A stretch of DNA of 64,000 bases. It comes from Arthrobacter sp. ISL-72. GTDB lineage: Bacteria > Actinomycetota > Actinomycetes > Actinomycetales > Micrococcaceae. Position numbers and translations under genes: made by a program. Location: NCBI RefSeq assembly GCF_018613755.1, contig NZ_JAGGPP010000022.1, positions 57,952-121,951 of the forward strand, given 5' to 3'. Under the pieces are notes generated by a model, which saw nothing but the letters and a program-made list of their open reading frames with translations, was not told the DNA's origin and did no database searches. Positions 16,588 to 23,944 of the stretch are shown piece after piece. Position 1 is the first letter of the stretch, and each line of letters opens with the position of its first letter.

Positions 16588-16615
16588 CTGAAAGAGTCAC
16601 GGTCCGCGCTATCCT
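16588..16615 (+). promoter_or_regulatory. promoter CTGAAA/TATCCT, leaderless-type
   Basis: CTGAAA (16588-16593) and TATCCT (16610-16615) are spaced by 16 bp. The -10 ends 6 nt before ATG 16622. Confidence 0.5.
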
Positions 16616-16621
16616 CGGCAG

Positions 16622-17449
16622 ATGAAGGATGCCGCAGCAACTGACGTAGGGACCGGGGACTTTCGTGGCCGCATGTACGCTTCGCGTGCCGGTTCGATGG
16701 ACGGGCCCGCAACTTCGAGTCCCCCTGTCCCTTCGAGGCCCCCTGTGACGGTGGTGCTCATCCACGGCATCGGCGTCTCCCACCGATACTTGTCCCGGCT
16801 GCATCACCAGCTGGCCGCCATCGTTGACACTGTTTCCATTGACCTGCCCGGTTTTGGCTCCACCCCGCATCCGGACCGCCAGCTCACGGTGGCAGATCAA
16901 GCATCGTTCATCCATAAAGTCCTGGACGAAGCGGGCGTGGGCCAGCGCGTCCTGGTCGGTCATTCGATGGGCGCCCAGTTCGTCCTCGAGGCGGCGCTGC
17001 AGCGGCCGGAGATGGTCCCGCACCTCGTCCTGATGGGACCCGTAGTCGATGTTCGGCGCCGCACGGTGCTGCGCCAGGCCCTCGGACTGGCAAAGGACGC
17101 CCTCCTGTATGAGACGCCGGCATCAAACATGGTGGTCTTCACGGATTACGCGCGGTGCTGGCCGGGCTGGTACCTCAAGCAGTTGAAGGTCATGATGAAC
17201 TATCCCACCGAGGACCGGATCCGGGACTGGCGCGGGCCCGTCCTGGTGCTGCGGGGCGCGTCGGACCCCATCGCGTCGGGTGAGTGGTGCCGGATCCTGG
17301 TGGGCCGGGCGCCCGACGGGCAGTTGGTGGAAATCCCCGGATGCGGCCACGTGGCGCAGTACACCGGGGCCACGCAGGTTTCAGACGCGATCGTGCGTTT
17401 CGCCGGGCTGGAGGCCTCTACCAACGCCGGAAAACTGCCGGGCGTGTAG
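16622..17449 (+). CDS. alpha/beta hydrolase
   Basis: 275 residues. The oxyanion-hole region is VLIHGIGVSHRYLSRL, the nucleophile is in LVGHSMGAQFVLEAAL, the acidic residue is in LVLRGASDPIAS and the catalytic His is in PGCGHVAQYTG. The fold and motifs fit the broad epoxide-hydrolase/haloalkane-dehalogenase-like group; the substrate is unknown. The first 40 residues are Pro/Ser-rich and unlike the family, so a later start is possible, but the leaderless-type promoter fits ATG 16622. Glycerate kinase follows after 95 bp. Confidence 0.8.
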   Translation: MKDAAATDVGTGDFRGRMYASRAGSMDGPATSSPPVPSRPPVTVVLIHGIGVSHRYLSRLHHQLAAIVDTVSIDLPGFGSTPHPDRQLTVADQASFIHKVLDEAGVGQRVLVGHSMGAQFVLEAALQRPEMVPHLVLMGPVVDVRRRTVLRQALGLAKDALLYETPASNMVVFTDYARCWPGWYLKQLKVMMNYPTEDRIRDWRGPVLVLRGASDPIASGEWCRILVGRAPDGQLVEIPGCGHVAQYTGATQVSDAIVRFAGLEASTNAGKLPGV

Positions 17450-17544
17450 TCCTGGTCCTGTGCCCGCCCGGTATGCGACGTGCCATTTCGTATTTCATTA
17501 CGGAATGGCAAGCGCTTTCCTTCCGATGCTGGCAGGATGGACCC

Positions 17545-18669
17545 ATGCGTATTCTCATCGCTCCGGACAAGTTCAAGGGATCCCTGACTGCCGCGCAGGC
17601 GGCCAGCGCCATCGCCGAGGGGGCATTGCGCGTCTATCCGGATGCTGTCGCCACCCAATTCCCGGTGGCCGACGGCGGTGAAGGCACTCTTGAGGCCGCC
17701 GTGGCCGCCGGTTACGAGGAGCGGCTGAACGCCGTCGTCGGCCCCATCCTGGCCCCGATCGGTGCGGCCTGGGCCCTCCGCAATGATGCCTTCGGCGGTG
17801 CAACCGCCGTCATTGAAACCGCCCAGGCGTGCGGACTGGCACACATGGAGCCGACGCCGGCGAACGCGCTGCGTGCCCACAGCTATGGCTGCGGCCAGCT
17901 GATCGCCGCCGCGCTGGATGCGGGGGCAACGGAAATCGTCCTGGGCGTGGGCGGATCCGCCATGACCGACGGCGGCAGCGGCGCCTTGCGCGCCCTGGGC
18001 CTCAAACCGCTGGACACCGCCGGGAACGTGGTTCCCCTGGGTGGCGGTTCCCTGAGGGATGTAGTCACGGTGAATGCTTCCGGACTGGACCCCCGCCTGG
18101 CAGCCGTAAAGTTCCGGATTGCCGTGGACGTTCAGAACCCGCTGTTCGGACCCAACGGCGCCGCGCACGTTTTCGGCCCGCAGAAGGGGGCCGATGCAGA
18201 CGCTGTGGAACAGCTGGACGACGGGCTGAGGAACTGGGCCCGCGCTCTCATGCAGGCTACGGAGCGCGACGTCAATGTTCCCGGAGCGGGCGCTGCCGGC
18301 GGCTTCCCGGCGTCGTTCCTGGCCTTTAGCAACGCCACACTCGAGGGCGGCTTTGACTTGGTGGCGGGCCTGACGGGCCTTGCAGCGCAGCTTGCCGACG
18401 CGGACCTGGTGATCACCGGCGAGGGCTCCATGGATTCGCAGTCGTTGGAGGGCAAAGCGCCGATTGCCCTGGCGGACGCGGCACGTGAGCGGGGCATCCC
18501 CGTCATTGTGGTGGCTGGCCGCATCCTGGTTACTCCGGAGGACCTTGCCAAGCACGGAGTGGTGGCGGCGGCGCAACTGCTGGACGTCGCATCCAGCCCC
18601 GACGATGCCGTGGCCAACGCTGCCAAGTACCTCACCTTGGCCACCAGCCAGGTCCTGGAAGGGGCCTGA
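17545..18669 (+). CDS. glycerate kinase
   Basis: 374 residues. A class I glycerate kinase (PF02595 type) that phosphorylates glycerate, normally to 2-phosphoglycerate, from glyoxylate or allantoin breakdown. Motifs: MRILIAPDKFKGSLTA at the N-terminus, PVADGGEGTLEA, GVGGSAMTDGGSGALRALG and DLVITGEGSMDSQSLEGK. ATG 17545 is chosen because the conserved MRILIAPDKFKGS begins there. A CAGGAT box 6 nt upstream might allow leaderless expression. No glyoxylate-pathway genes adjoin it. Confidence 0.92.
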   Translation: MRILIAPDKFKGSLTAAQAASAIAEGALRVYPDAVATQFPVADGGEGTLEAAVAAGYEERLNAVVGPILAPIGAAWALRNDAFGGATAVIETAQACGLAHMEPTPANALRAHSYGCGQLIAAALDAGATEIVLGVGGSAMTDGGSGALRALGLKPLDTAGNVVPLGGGSLRDVVTVNASGLDPRLAAVKFRIAVDVQNPLFGPNGAAHVFGPQKGADADAVEQLDDGLRNWARALMQATERDVNVPGAGAAGGFPASFLAFSNATLEGGFDLVAGLTGLAAQLADADLVITGEGSMDSQSLEGKAPIALADAARERGIPVIVVAGRILVTPEDLAKHGVVAAAQLLDVASSPDDAVANAAKYLTLATSQVLEGA

Positions 18670-18735
18670 CGCGGAGACGGGGTTTCACCGCTTCCCCTCG
18701 CCTAAGCCCCTGTTTCCTTACGCCGTTCTGCCCGG

Positions 18736-19227
18736 CTACCTCCTCGATGCTCTCTTGTGGAGCCAGATGGGAACGAAGACGAGCAACAGGATCATCATGG
18801 TGAGAAGTCCGCCGCCTGCGAGCAGCCCGGCTTCCCTTCCTGCGGTCACGTCGAACACGAGTGACGCCGTCGCTGCGCTCAGCAACGCGACGCCGGCCAG
18901 AGCCACTTTCGCTATCCGGTCCGCACTGGCTACGAGAGTTGCCTTCAATTGCTTCCGGAACAGCCTGCGGTGCACGCTGACCGGGAGGAGGATGAGCGCT
19001 GTTACGAGGGCGGCGAGTATCACGTTGGAGAGGTACAGCCCCACCTGATATTCATCCAGGGTCTCGAACCGCTGCTGGAAAGGGATGGTCAGGAGGAAGC
19101 CCGCCAGGATCTGCACGCCAGTCTGCAGCACCCGGAGTTCCTGGAGCAGCTCTCCCCAGTTACGGTCCATCTGTTGGTTGACGGACTCGTTCCTGCCGTC
19201 ATTAATCACTGCCTCGCGATCCGACAT
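18736..19227 (-). CDS. DUF6328-family membrane protein
   Basis: 163 residues with four hydrophobic segments: about 38-55 (GVQILAGFLLTIPF), 65-90, 108-125 and 132-152. The motif ELRVLQTGVQILAGFLLTIPFQ matches the DUF6328 family as I recall it. Function is unknown. ATG 19227 (MSDREAV) is chosen because CGGAGG lies 7 nt upstream. Its promoter (TTGAAG/TAGGTT, 17-bp spacing) abuts a 22-bp dyad, so it is probably regulated together with, or opposite to, the divergent SDR gene. Confidence 0.75.
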   Translation of the reverse strand: MSDREAVINDGRNESVNQQMDRNWGELLQELRVLQTGVQILAGFLLTIPFQQRFETLDEYQVGLYLSNVILAALVTALILLPVSVHRRLFRKQLKATLVASADRIAKVALAGVALLSAATASLVFDVTAGREAGLLAGGGLLTMMILLLVFVPIWLHKRASRR

Positions 19228-19273
19228 GGGCTCACCTCCGGGCCTCGCACGCCGCCGCGCGCAACTGAATCCC

Positions 19274-19302
19274 AACCTAGGCTTGAAGCCTCACAACTTC
19301 AA
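19274..19302 (-). promoter_or_regulatory. promoter TTGAAG-17-TAGGTT for the DUF6328 gene
   Basis: On the minus strand, TTGAAG (19297-19302) and TAGGTT (19274-19279) are spaced by exactly 17 bp. A 13-bp palindrome AGGCTTGAAGCCT (19279-19291) lies in the spacer. Confidence 0.6.
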
Positions 19303-19304
19303 CT

Positions 19305-19326
19305 AATACTAAGTTTACTGAGTATT
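19305..19326. promoter_or_regulatory. 22-bp dyad operator candidate
   Basis: Half-sites AATACTnAGT and ACTnAGTATT are perfect inverted repeats around a 2-bp centre. The site is AT-rich in a GC-rich genome and lies 2 bp upstream of the DUF6328 -35 box, within the divergent region to the SDR gene. The AGT-nn-ACT core resembles MerR/SoxR-type operators; no such regulator is in the window. Confidence 0.55.
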
Positions 19327-19426
19327 TGGTCCAAAACGGTGGACGTGGACATCGGGCTGGGATAGTTTCGAAGGGCCGGATGCGCACCGGAACCGATGGA
19401 AATCCGACACGCAAGCGAGGTGGACT

Positions 19427-20326
19427 ATGAGTGATCCTGGCAGGAAACAAGATCAGCCCCAAGACCCCCGGAGCGGCTACCACGACGGCCCCTTCCCGGA
19501 GCAGGTGCAGGAACAGCCCGGGATGACTGCCCCGATGGAGCCCCAGCCGGACCACGGCGAGGAAAGCTACACGGGGAGCAACGCCCTTGCAGGGAAAGCG
19601 GCGCTGATAACCGGCGGAGACTCGGGCATCGGCAAGGCCGTGGCCATCGCTTTCGCCCGTGAAGGAGCCGACGTCGCCATTTCCTACCTGCCAGAGGAGG
19701 AAGCAGACGCCCAGGACACCGCGGCGTGGATCCGCAAGGCTGGCCAGCGTCCGCTTCTGCTGCCCGGGGACGGCCGCTCGGAAGAGTTCAGCACCAAAAT
19801 CGTGGAGGACACGCTGGCGGAGTTCGGCCGGCTTGACGTGGTGGTGCTGAACGCGGCGTACCAAAAGAACCGGGACAGCTTCGAGTCGCTTCCCACCGAG
19901 GAATTCGACCGCGTGTTTAAGACCAACCTGTACTCGCTGCTGTGGACGGCCAGGGCTGCAGTGCCGCACCTGAAGGCAGGCGCCTCGATCATCACCACGG
20001 CCTCCATCCAGGCCTTCAATCCGTCACCGGGACTGATTGACTACGCCATGACCAAGGGCGCCCAGGTTGCCTTCACGAAGGCGCTGGCCCAGGAACTGGG
20101 TCCCAAGGGGATCCGGGTCAACGCCGTTGCCCCCGGCCCCATCTGGACCCCCCTGATTCCCGCCACCGAGTGGCCGGAAAAGCTGCCGAAGTTCGGTCAG
20201 GACACTCCTTTGGGCCGGGCCGGACAGCCCGCGGAGCTCGCGGCCGCCTACGTCCTGCTGGCATCCGACCACGGCTCCTACATCTCCGGGGCGGTGCTTC
20301 CGGTAACGGGCGGCAAGGGCCTCTGA
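19427..20326 (+). CDS. SDR-family oxidoreductase (general-stress type)
   Basis: 299 residues. An NAD(P)-dependent short-chain dehydrogenase with ITGGDSGIGKAVAIAFAREGAD (cofactor Gly-rich motif), NAAYQ, catalytic Ser in TTASIQAF and YAMTKGA (Tyr-x3-Lys). An extended N-terminus rich in Gln and Pro precedes the fold, as in the YdaD/YhxC group of stress-induced SDRs. The substrate is unknown. SD GAGGTGG precedes the ATG. A TAGTTT at 19363-19368 is a possible -10. The disordered-protein gene follows after 80 bp. Confidence 0.88.
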   Translation: MSDPGRKQDQPQDPRSGYHDGPFPEQVQEQPGMTAPMEPQPDHGEESYTGSNALAGKAALITGGDSGIGKAVAIAFAREGADVAISYLPEEEADAQDTAAWIRKAGQRPLLLPGDGRSEEFSTKIVEDTLAEFGRLDVVVLNAAYQKNRDSFESLPTEEFDRVFKTNLYSLLWTARAAVPHLKAGASIITTASIQAFNPSPGLIDYAMTKGAQVAFTKALAQELGPKGIRVNAVAPGPIWTPLIPATEWPEKLPKFGQDTPLGRAGQPAELAAAYVLLASDHGSYISGAVLPVTGGKGL

Positions 20327-20406
20327 TCCCGTTGACGCCACCGCGGAGCCCAGCCGGCGGGAACCGCAGACTTTCCATTCAGACCCGACTAGCAAGGAGG
20401 AATGAC

Positions 20407-20994
20407 ATGACGAACGACACCCAGGGAGCTCCCATCGAGGAAGAGGGCGGTTACGGCACCCCGACGGTCGAGCAGGAAATGGGAGGCGCGGATAGCAAGA
20501 AATTTGCCCAGCCCCGCGAGGAAGAGGCCTTCGATGCAGCTGGCCTCAGCCAGGACAGTCCCGACGGCGAAACCTACCCGGCCGGCGCTCCGGACCTTAG
20601 CCAGTTCGGCAGTGAAGACCAGGACAGTGCAGGCGAACCCGGAGCCGGACGGCTCGGGGGAACGGAGGACCAGATGAACGCAGAATCCGACAGCAGCGCC
20701 CCGGGCTTCCAGCAGGACTCTGCGGAACCGGATGCGGCAGAGCAGGGCACGGCAGAGCCGGACACAGCAGGGCAGGGCACGGCAGGGACGGACGCTGCAG
20801 GCGCCGGCGACGTCGACGTCCCGTCCTCGGAAGCCGAAATGGACGAATCCAACACGGAGGATCCCGACGCCGGGCGTCCGTTCTCCTCGGAACCGAACCA
20901 GGACGCGGCAGGAATTCCGGACGGCAGCGGCACGGACTTGCCGGACAGCAAGGCCCCCAAGGACCGCGACGACGATACGTTCGACGCGGGGTAG
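20407..20994 (+). CDS. acidic disordered protein (195 aa)
   Basis: No family recognised. The protein is strongly acidic and rich in Glu, Asp, Ala, Gly and Pro, with degenerate repeats around AEQGTAEPDTAGQGTAGTDAAG (split for length: AEQGTAEPD and TAGQGTAGTD). It is predicted to be unstructured and soluble. ATG 20407 follows a perfect AAGGAGG at 6-nt spacing, so it is probably well translated. It lies 80 bp after the SDR gene on the same strand, probably in one operon. A hydrophilin-like stress role is a guess. Confidence 0.65.
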   Translation: MTNDTQGAPIEEEGGYGTPTVEQEMGGADSKKFAQPREEEAFDAAGLSQDSPDGETYPAGAPDLSQFGSEDQDSAGEPGAGRLGGTEDQMNAESDSSAPGFQQDSAEPDAAEQGTAEPDTAGQGTAGTDAAGAGDVDVPSSEAEMDESNTEDPDAGRPFSSEPNQDAAGIPDGSGTDLPDSKAPKDRDDDTFDAG

Positions 20995-21037
20995 CGACGA
21001 CGCTCAGGTCGTTTAACTGCTGGGCCGTTGGCAAGTG

Positions 21038-22393
21038 CTAGCCGCGTTTTTTCGGTGCCCGCTTGGCGGCCGCATTGATTGCAGCCTTGGCGGCCGGGGG
21101 CAGGCCCGTCTGATCGGTCGCCGGTTCCGCTACGCTGCCCCGGGCCTTCGCGACGGCCGTCATCCCGTGGTAGATCACCAGTGCAGCGGCGGAACCAAGG
21201 GCGATGCCCGTGAAGGTCAGCTCGCCGGCGGTCCAGGTGTAGTCGGCGATGCCGATGATCAGGGACACCGCAGCGGTGGTCAGGTTGACCGGGTTGGAGA
21301 AGTTGACTTTGTTCTGCACCCAGATCTTGACGCCGAAGATGCCGATCATGCCGTAGAGCATGGTGGCAGCGCCGCCCAGCACGCCCGGGGGAACGGTAGC
21401 GATCAGTTCGCCGAACTTGGGCGAGAAGCTCAGGATGATCGCGAAGATCCCGGCAACCCAGTAGGCCGCCGTCGAATAGACCTTCGTGGCGGCCATGACA
21501 CCGATGTTTTCGGCATACGTGGTGGTTCCTGAGCCGCCGCCAACGCCGGCCAGCACAGTGGCGGCGCCGTCCGCCATCAGGGCCCGGCCGGACACGCCGT
21601 CGAGGTTCTGGCCCGTCATGGCGGAGACGGATTTCACGTGACCGATATTCTCGGCCGCCAGCACCAGCACCACGGGGACAAAGAGCCCCAACACGCCGAG
21701 ATGGAATTCCGGCGTCTGGAAGTGCGGCAGGCCCACCCACGCGGCCGCGTCCATCTTGGCGAAGTTCACCTCGCCGCGCATCATGGCCACAAGGTAACCC
21801 GCCACCACGCCCACCAGAATGCTGAGGCGGCCCAGGATGCCCTTGAACAGCACACTCACCAGGATGATGGTTACCAGGGTGACCAGCGCAGTGACGGGGG
21901 CTGCGTCGAAGTTGTTCTTCGCTGCCGGGGCGAGGTTCAACCCGATCAGGGCCACGATGGCGCCCGTGACGATGGGCGGCATCAGCCGGTTGATCCAGCC
22001 GGCCCCGAACTTCTGGACGACGGCGCCGATGACGGCCAGCCCGGCGCCGGCGAGCACTACGCCGCCCAGCGCGCCGGGGATCCCGAACTGCTGCTGGGAC
22101 GTCATGATGGGCGCGATGAACGCGAAGCTTGAGCCGAGGTAACTGGGCACCCTGCCCTGCGTGATCACCAGGAACAGCAGGGTCCCGATGCCGGAGAAGA
22201 ACAGTGTGGTGGCCGGCGGCATGCCGGTGATGATCGGCACCAGAAAGGTGGCGCCGAACATGGCCACCACGTGCTGCATTCCAATCCCCACAGTGAGCGG
22301 CCAGGTGAGCCGTTCGCCCGGGGCCACCACCTCGCCGGGACGTACCGACTTGCCGTTGCCGTGAAGCTTCCATTTGGTACCAAGCATGCTCAT
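21038..22393 (-). CDS. NCS2-family uracil/xanthine-type permease
   Basis: 451 residues with the many hydrophobic segments of a UraA-fold nucleobase:proton symporter. The N-terminal QHVVAMFGATFLVPIITGMPP matches uracil permeases (UraA, PyrP, RutG). Other motifs: GSSFAFIAPIM, NLAPAAKNNF in the middle and AENIGHVKSVSAMTG with the conserved Glu of the substrate site. The tail is Lys/Ala-rich and cytosolic. Uracil is the likely substrate. It is divergent (235 bp) from a RutE-like reductase. ATG 22393 or 22387 are both possible. Confidence 0.88.
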   Translation of the reverse strand: MSMLGTKWKLHGNGKSVRPGEVVAPGERLTWPLTVGIGMQHVVAMFGATFLVPIITGMPPATTLFFSGIGTLLFLVITQGRVPSYLGSSFAFIAPIMTSQQQFGIPGALGGVVLAGAGLAVIGAVVQKFGAGWINRLMPPIVTGAIVALIGLNLAPAAKNNFDAAPVTALVTLVTIILVSVLFKGILGRLSILVGVVAGYLVAMMRGEVNFAKMDAAAWVGLPHFQTPEFHLGVLGLFVPVVLVLAAENIGHVKSVSAMTGQNLDGVSGRALMADGAATVLAGVGGGSGTTTYAENIGVMAATKVYSTAAYWVAGIFAIILSFSPKFGELIATVPPGVLGGAATMLYGMIGIFGVKIWVQNKVNFSNPVNLTTAAVSLIIGIADYTWTAGELTFTGIALGSAAALVIYHGMTAVAKARGSVAEPATDQTGLPPAAKAAINAAAKRAPKKRG

Positions 22394-22628
22394 GGCCGGG
22401 AGCCTTTCACTGAACTTTGGGCAGGGAGGGGGAAGGAATCTTCCGGAGCAACATTACCGCGCAGGCCATTTATGCAGGTGCCGTGGGCGCGGCGGCCGTT
22501 GGTGGTGCGGGTTGTGGTGAAGGTCACGCAGGGTCACGGGAAGAGGAAACATTCGCTTGAAGTTGCAACTATGGAAAGCAGAAACCGCCGGCCACCTTCG
22601 GTGTGCGGGCCCAGCCAAAGGGATGCAG

Positions 22629-23234
22629 ATGACAATCGCACATGAAGAAGCAGTGATCGACGCAGCCGCAGTGGATGCGATTTTCGCCGAAGCCCGCACG
22701 GCCAACGCCTTTGCCGGGGAGGTCACGGACGAGCAGGCCCGCGCCATCTACGAACTCACCAAGTTCGGGCCCACAGCCTTCAACTCCCAGCCGCTGCGCG
22801 TGACCTACGTCCGCTCGGAAGAGGCCCGCGCCCAGCTGGTGGAGACCCTTTCGGCCGGCAACCGCGCCAAGACGGCGTCGGCTCCGCTCGTTGCGGTCCT
22901 CAGCTACGACACCGCCTGGCAGGAGCAGTGGGACAACTTCCTGCCCGGCTACAACGCACCCAAGGCCATGTACGATGCCGCGCCGGATCTTGCCGCAAGC
23001 ACGGGCAACAACAACGCCCACCTCCAGGCGGGCTACTTCATTCTGGCGGTCCGCTCCCTCGGCCTCGCCGCCGGCCCCATGACCGGCGCGGATTTCCCGG
23101 CCATCGATGCGGCCTTCTTCCCGGCCGGGGACCAGAAGAGCTTCCTGGTGGTCAACATTGGCCAGCCGGGTCCGGATGCCTGGGGCGAAGCCAAGCCGAA
23201 GTTCGCTTACGAAGACGTGGTCCGCACCGTCTAA
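22629..23234 (+). CDS. RutE-like malonic semialdehyde reductase, nitroreductase family
   Basis: 201 residues. A flavin-binding nitroreductase-fold protein. TKFGPTAFNSQPLRVTYV is the FMN-contact segment, followed by NRAKTASAPLVAVL, LQAGYFILAVRSLGLAAGPMTG and the C-terminal VVNIGQPG. This pattern matches the RutE/HadB subgroup, which reduces malonic semialdehyde to 3-hydroxypropionate in the Rut uracil-degradation pathway. ATG 22629 is chosen because AAAGGG lies 6 nt upstream; ATG 22623 is within the spacer. The divergent uracil-type permease supports a pyrimidine link, but no other rut gene is present. Confidence 0.78.
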   Translation: MTIAHEEAVIDAAAVDAIFAEARTANAFAGEVTDEQARAIYELTKFGPTAFNSQPLRVTYVRSEEARAQLVETLSAGNRAKTASAPLVAVLSYDTAWQEQWDNFLPGYNAPKAMYDAAPDLAASTGNNNAHLQAGYFILAVRSLGLAAGPMTGADFPAIDAAFFPAGDQKSFLVVNIGQPGPDAWGEAKPKFAYEDVVRTV

Positions 23235-23431
23235 CAGCGCCAAGGGGCCGGAAATCTGCGCAAAGAGGCCCCCGGCACGATGGGGGACACGCCGGAGGCA
23301 CTCTGGACAACATTTCTGCAAATAAATGCACGGCATGTATCCGGGGCCACTTCCCAGTTTAGTCGAAATTGCCGCTCTGGCTACATTTCCCGGCCGCCTG
23401 TGTGGGCCGGGCACAGTGGCACACTGGCCCT

Positions 23432-23944
23432 ATGCGGAACTTGATTCTGGTGGCCTTTGTCGAGCCCGTCACGGATGGGCTCGTGTTTCCCCGCGAGGAC
23501 TGGCCCCTTCACATCACCCTGGTGAGGTTCGACGTGAAGCCGGCTGCGGCGTCCGACGGCGGCGGTGGGGAAGCGGAGCTCACCGACCGGATTGCCCGCC
23601 TCATCGAACGGCCCGTGCAGGCTGCCCTGGGCACCAGGCTCACCATCGGTGCGGACGCCGGGTTCGGCCGGCTCGGCTCCACCCCGGTCAGCCTCGTTGA
23701 GCCTGACCGGACCCTGCAGGAACTTCACGAATCACTCATGCAGGCGGTGGCCGAACTGCAGGGGCGGGTACCCACGCCGCAGCACACGCTGGACAACTAC
23801 CGCCCCCACGTGTCGCACCACGGCGACAAACGCGTGGAGCAAGGCGACGCCGTCGTACTGGACCGCGTCGCCTTGGTGGATATGGCGCCGGACGGAAACC
23901 ATTCCGTCCGGAGCGTTCTCCGGCTCTGGGAACTTACGAAATAA
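23432..23944 (+). CDS. 2'-5' RNA ligase superfamily protein
   Basis: 170 residues of the 2H phosphoesterase fold. The two HxTx-type motifs are HITL (about residue 27) and HVSH (about 127), spaced as expected for a cyclic phosphodiesterase or ligase-like enzyme acting on RNA ends or nucleotides; the substrate is unknown. ATG 23432 is chosen because it places HITL at the usual distance. A CACACT box 6 nt upstream may be a leaderless-type -10. Its 3' end overlaps the convergent pgm gene by 11 bp. Confidence 0.72.
   Translation: MRNLILVAFVEPVTDGLVFPREDWPLHITLVRFDVKPAAASDGGGGEAELTDRIARLIERPVQAALGTRLTIGADAGFGRLGSTPVSLVEPDRTLQELHESLMQAVAELQGRVPTPQHTLDNYRPHVSHHGDKRVEQGDAVVLDRVALVDMAPDGNHSVRSVLRLWELTK

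Noticed and set aside
20574..22373. 599-codon frame on the minus strand over the NCS2 permease and the disordered-protein gene
   Set aside because: It is a frame-shifted reading of the permease and antisense of the downstream gene; the 21038-22393 frame carries the transporter motifs.
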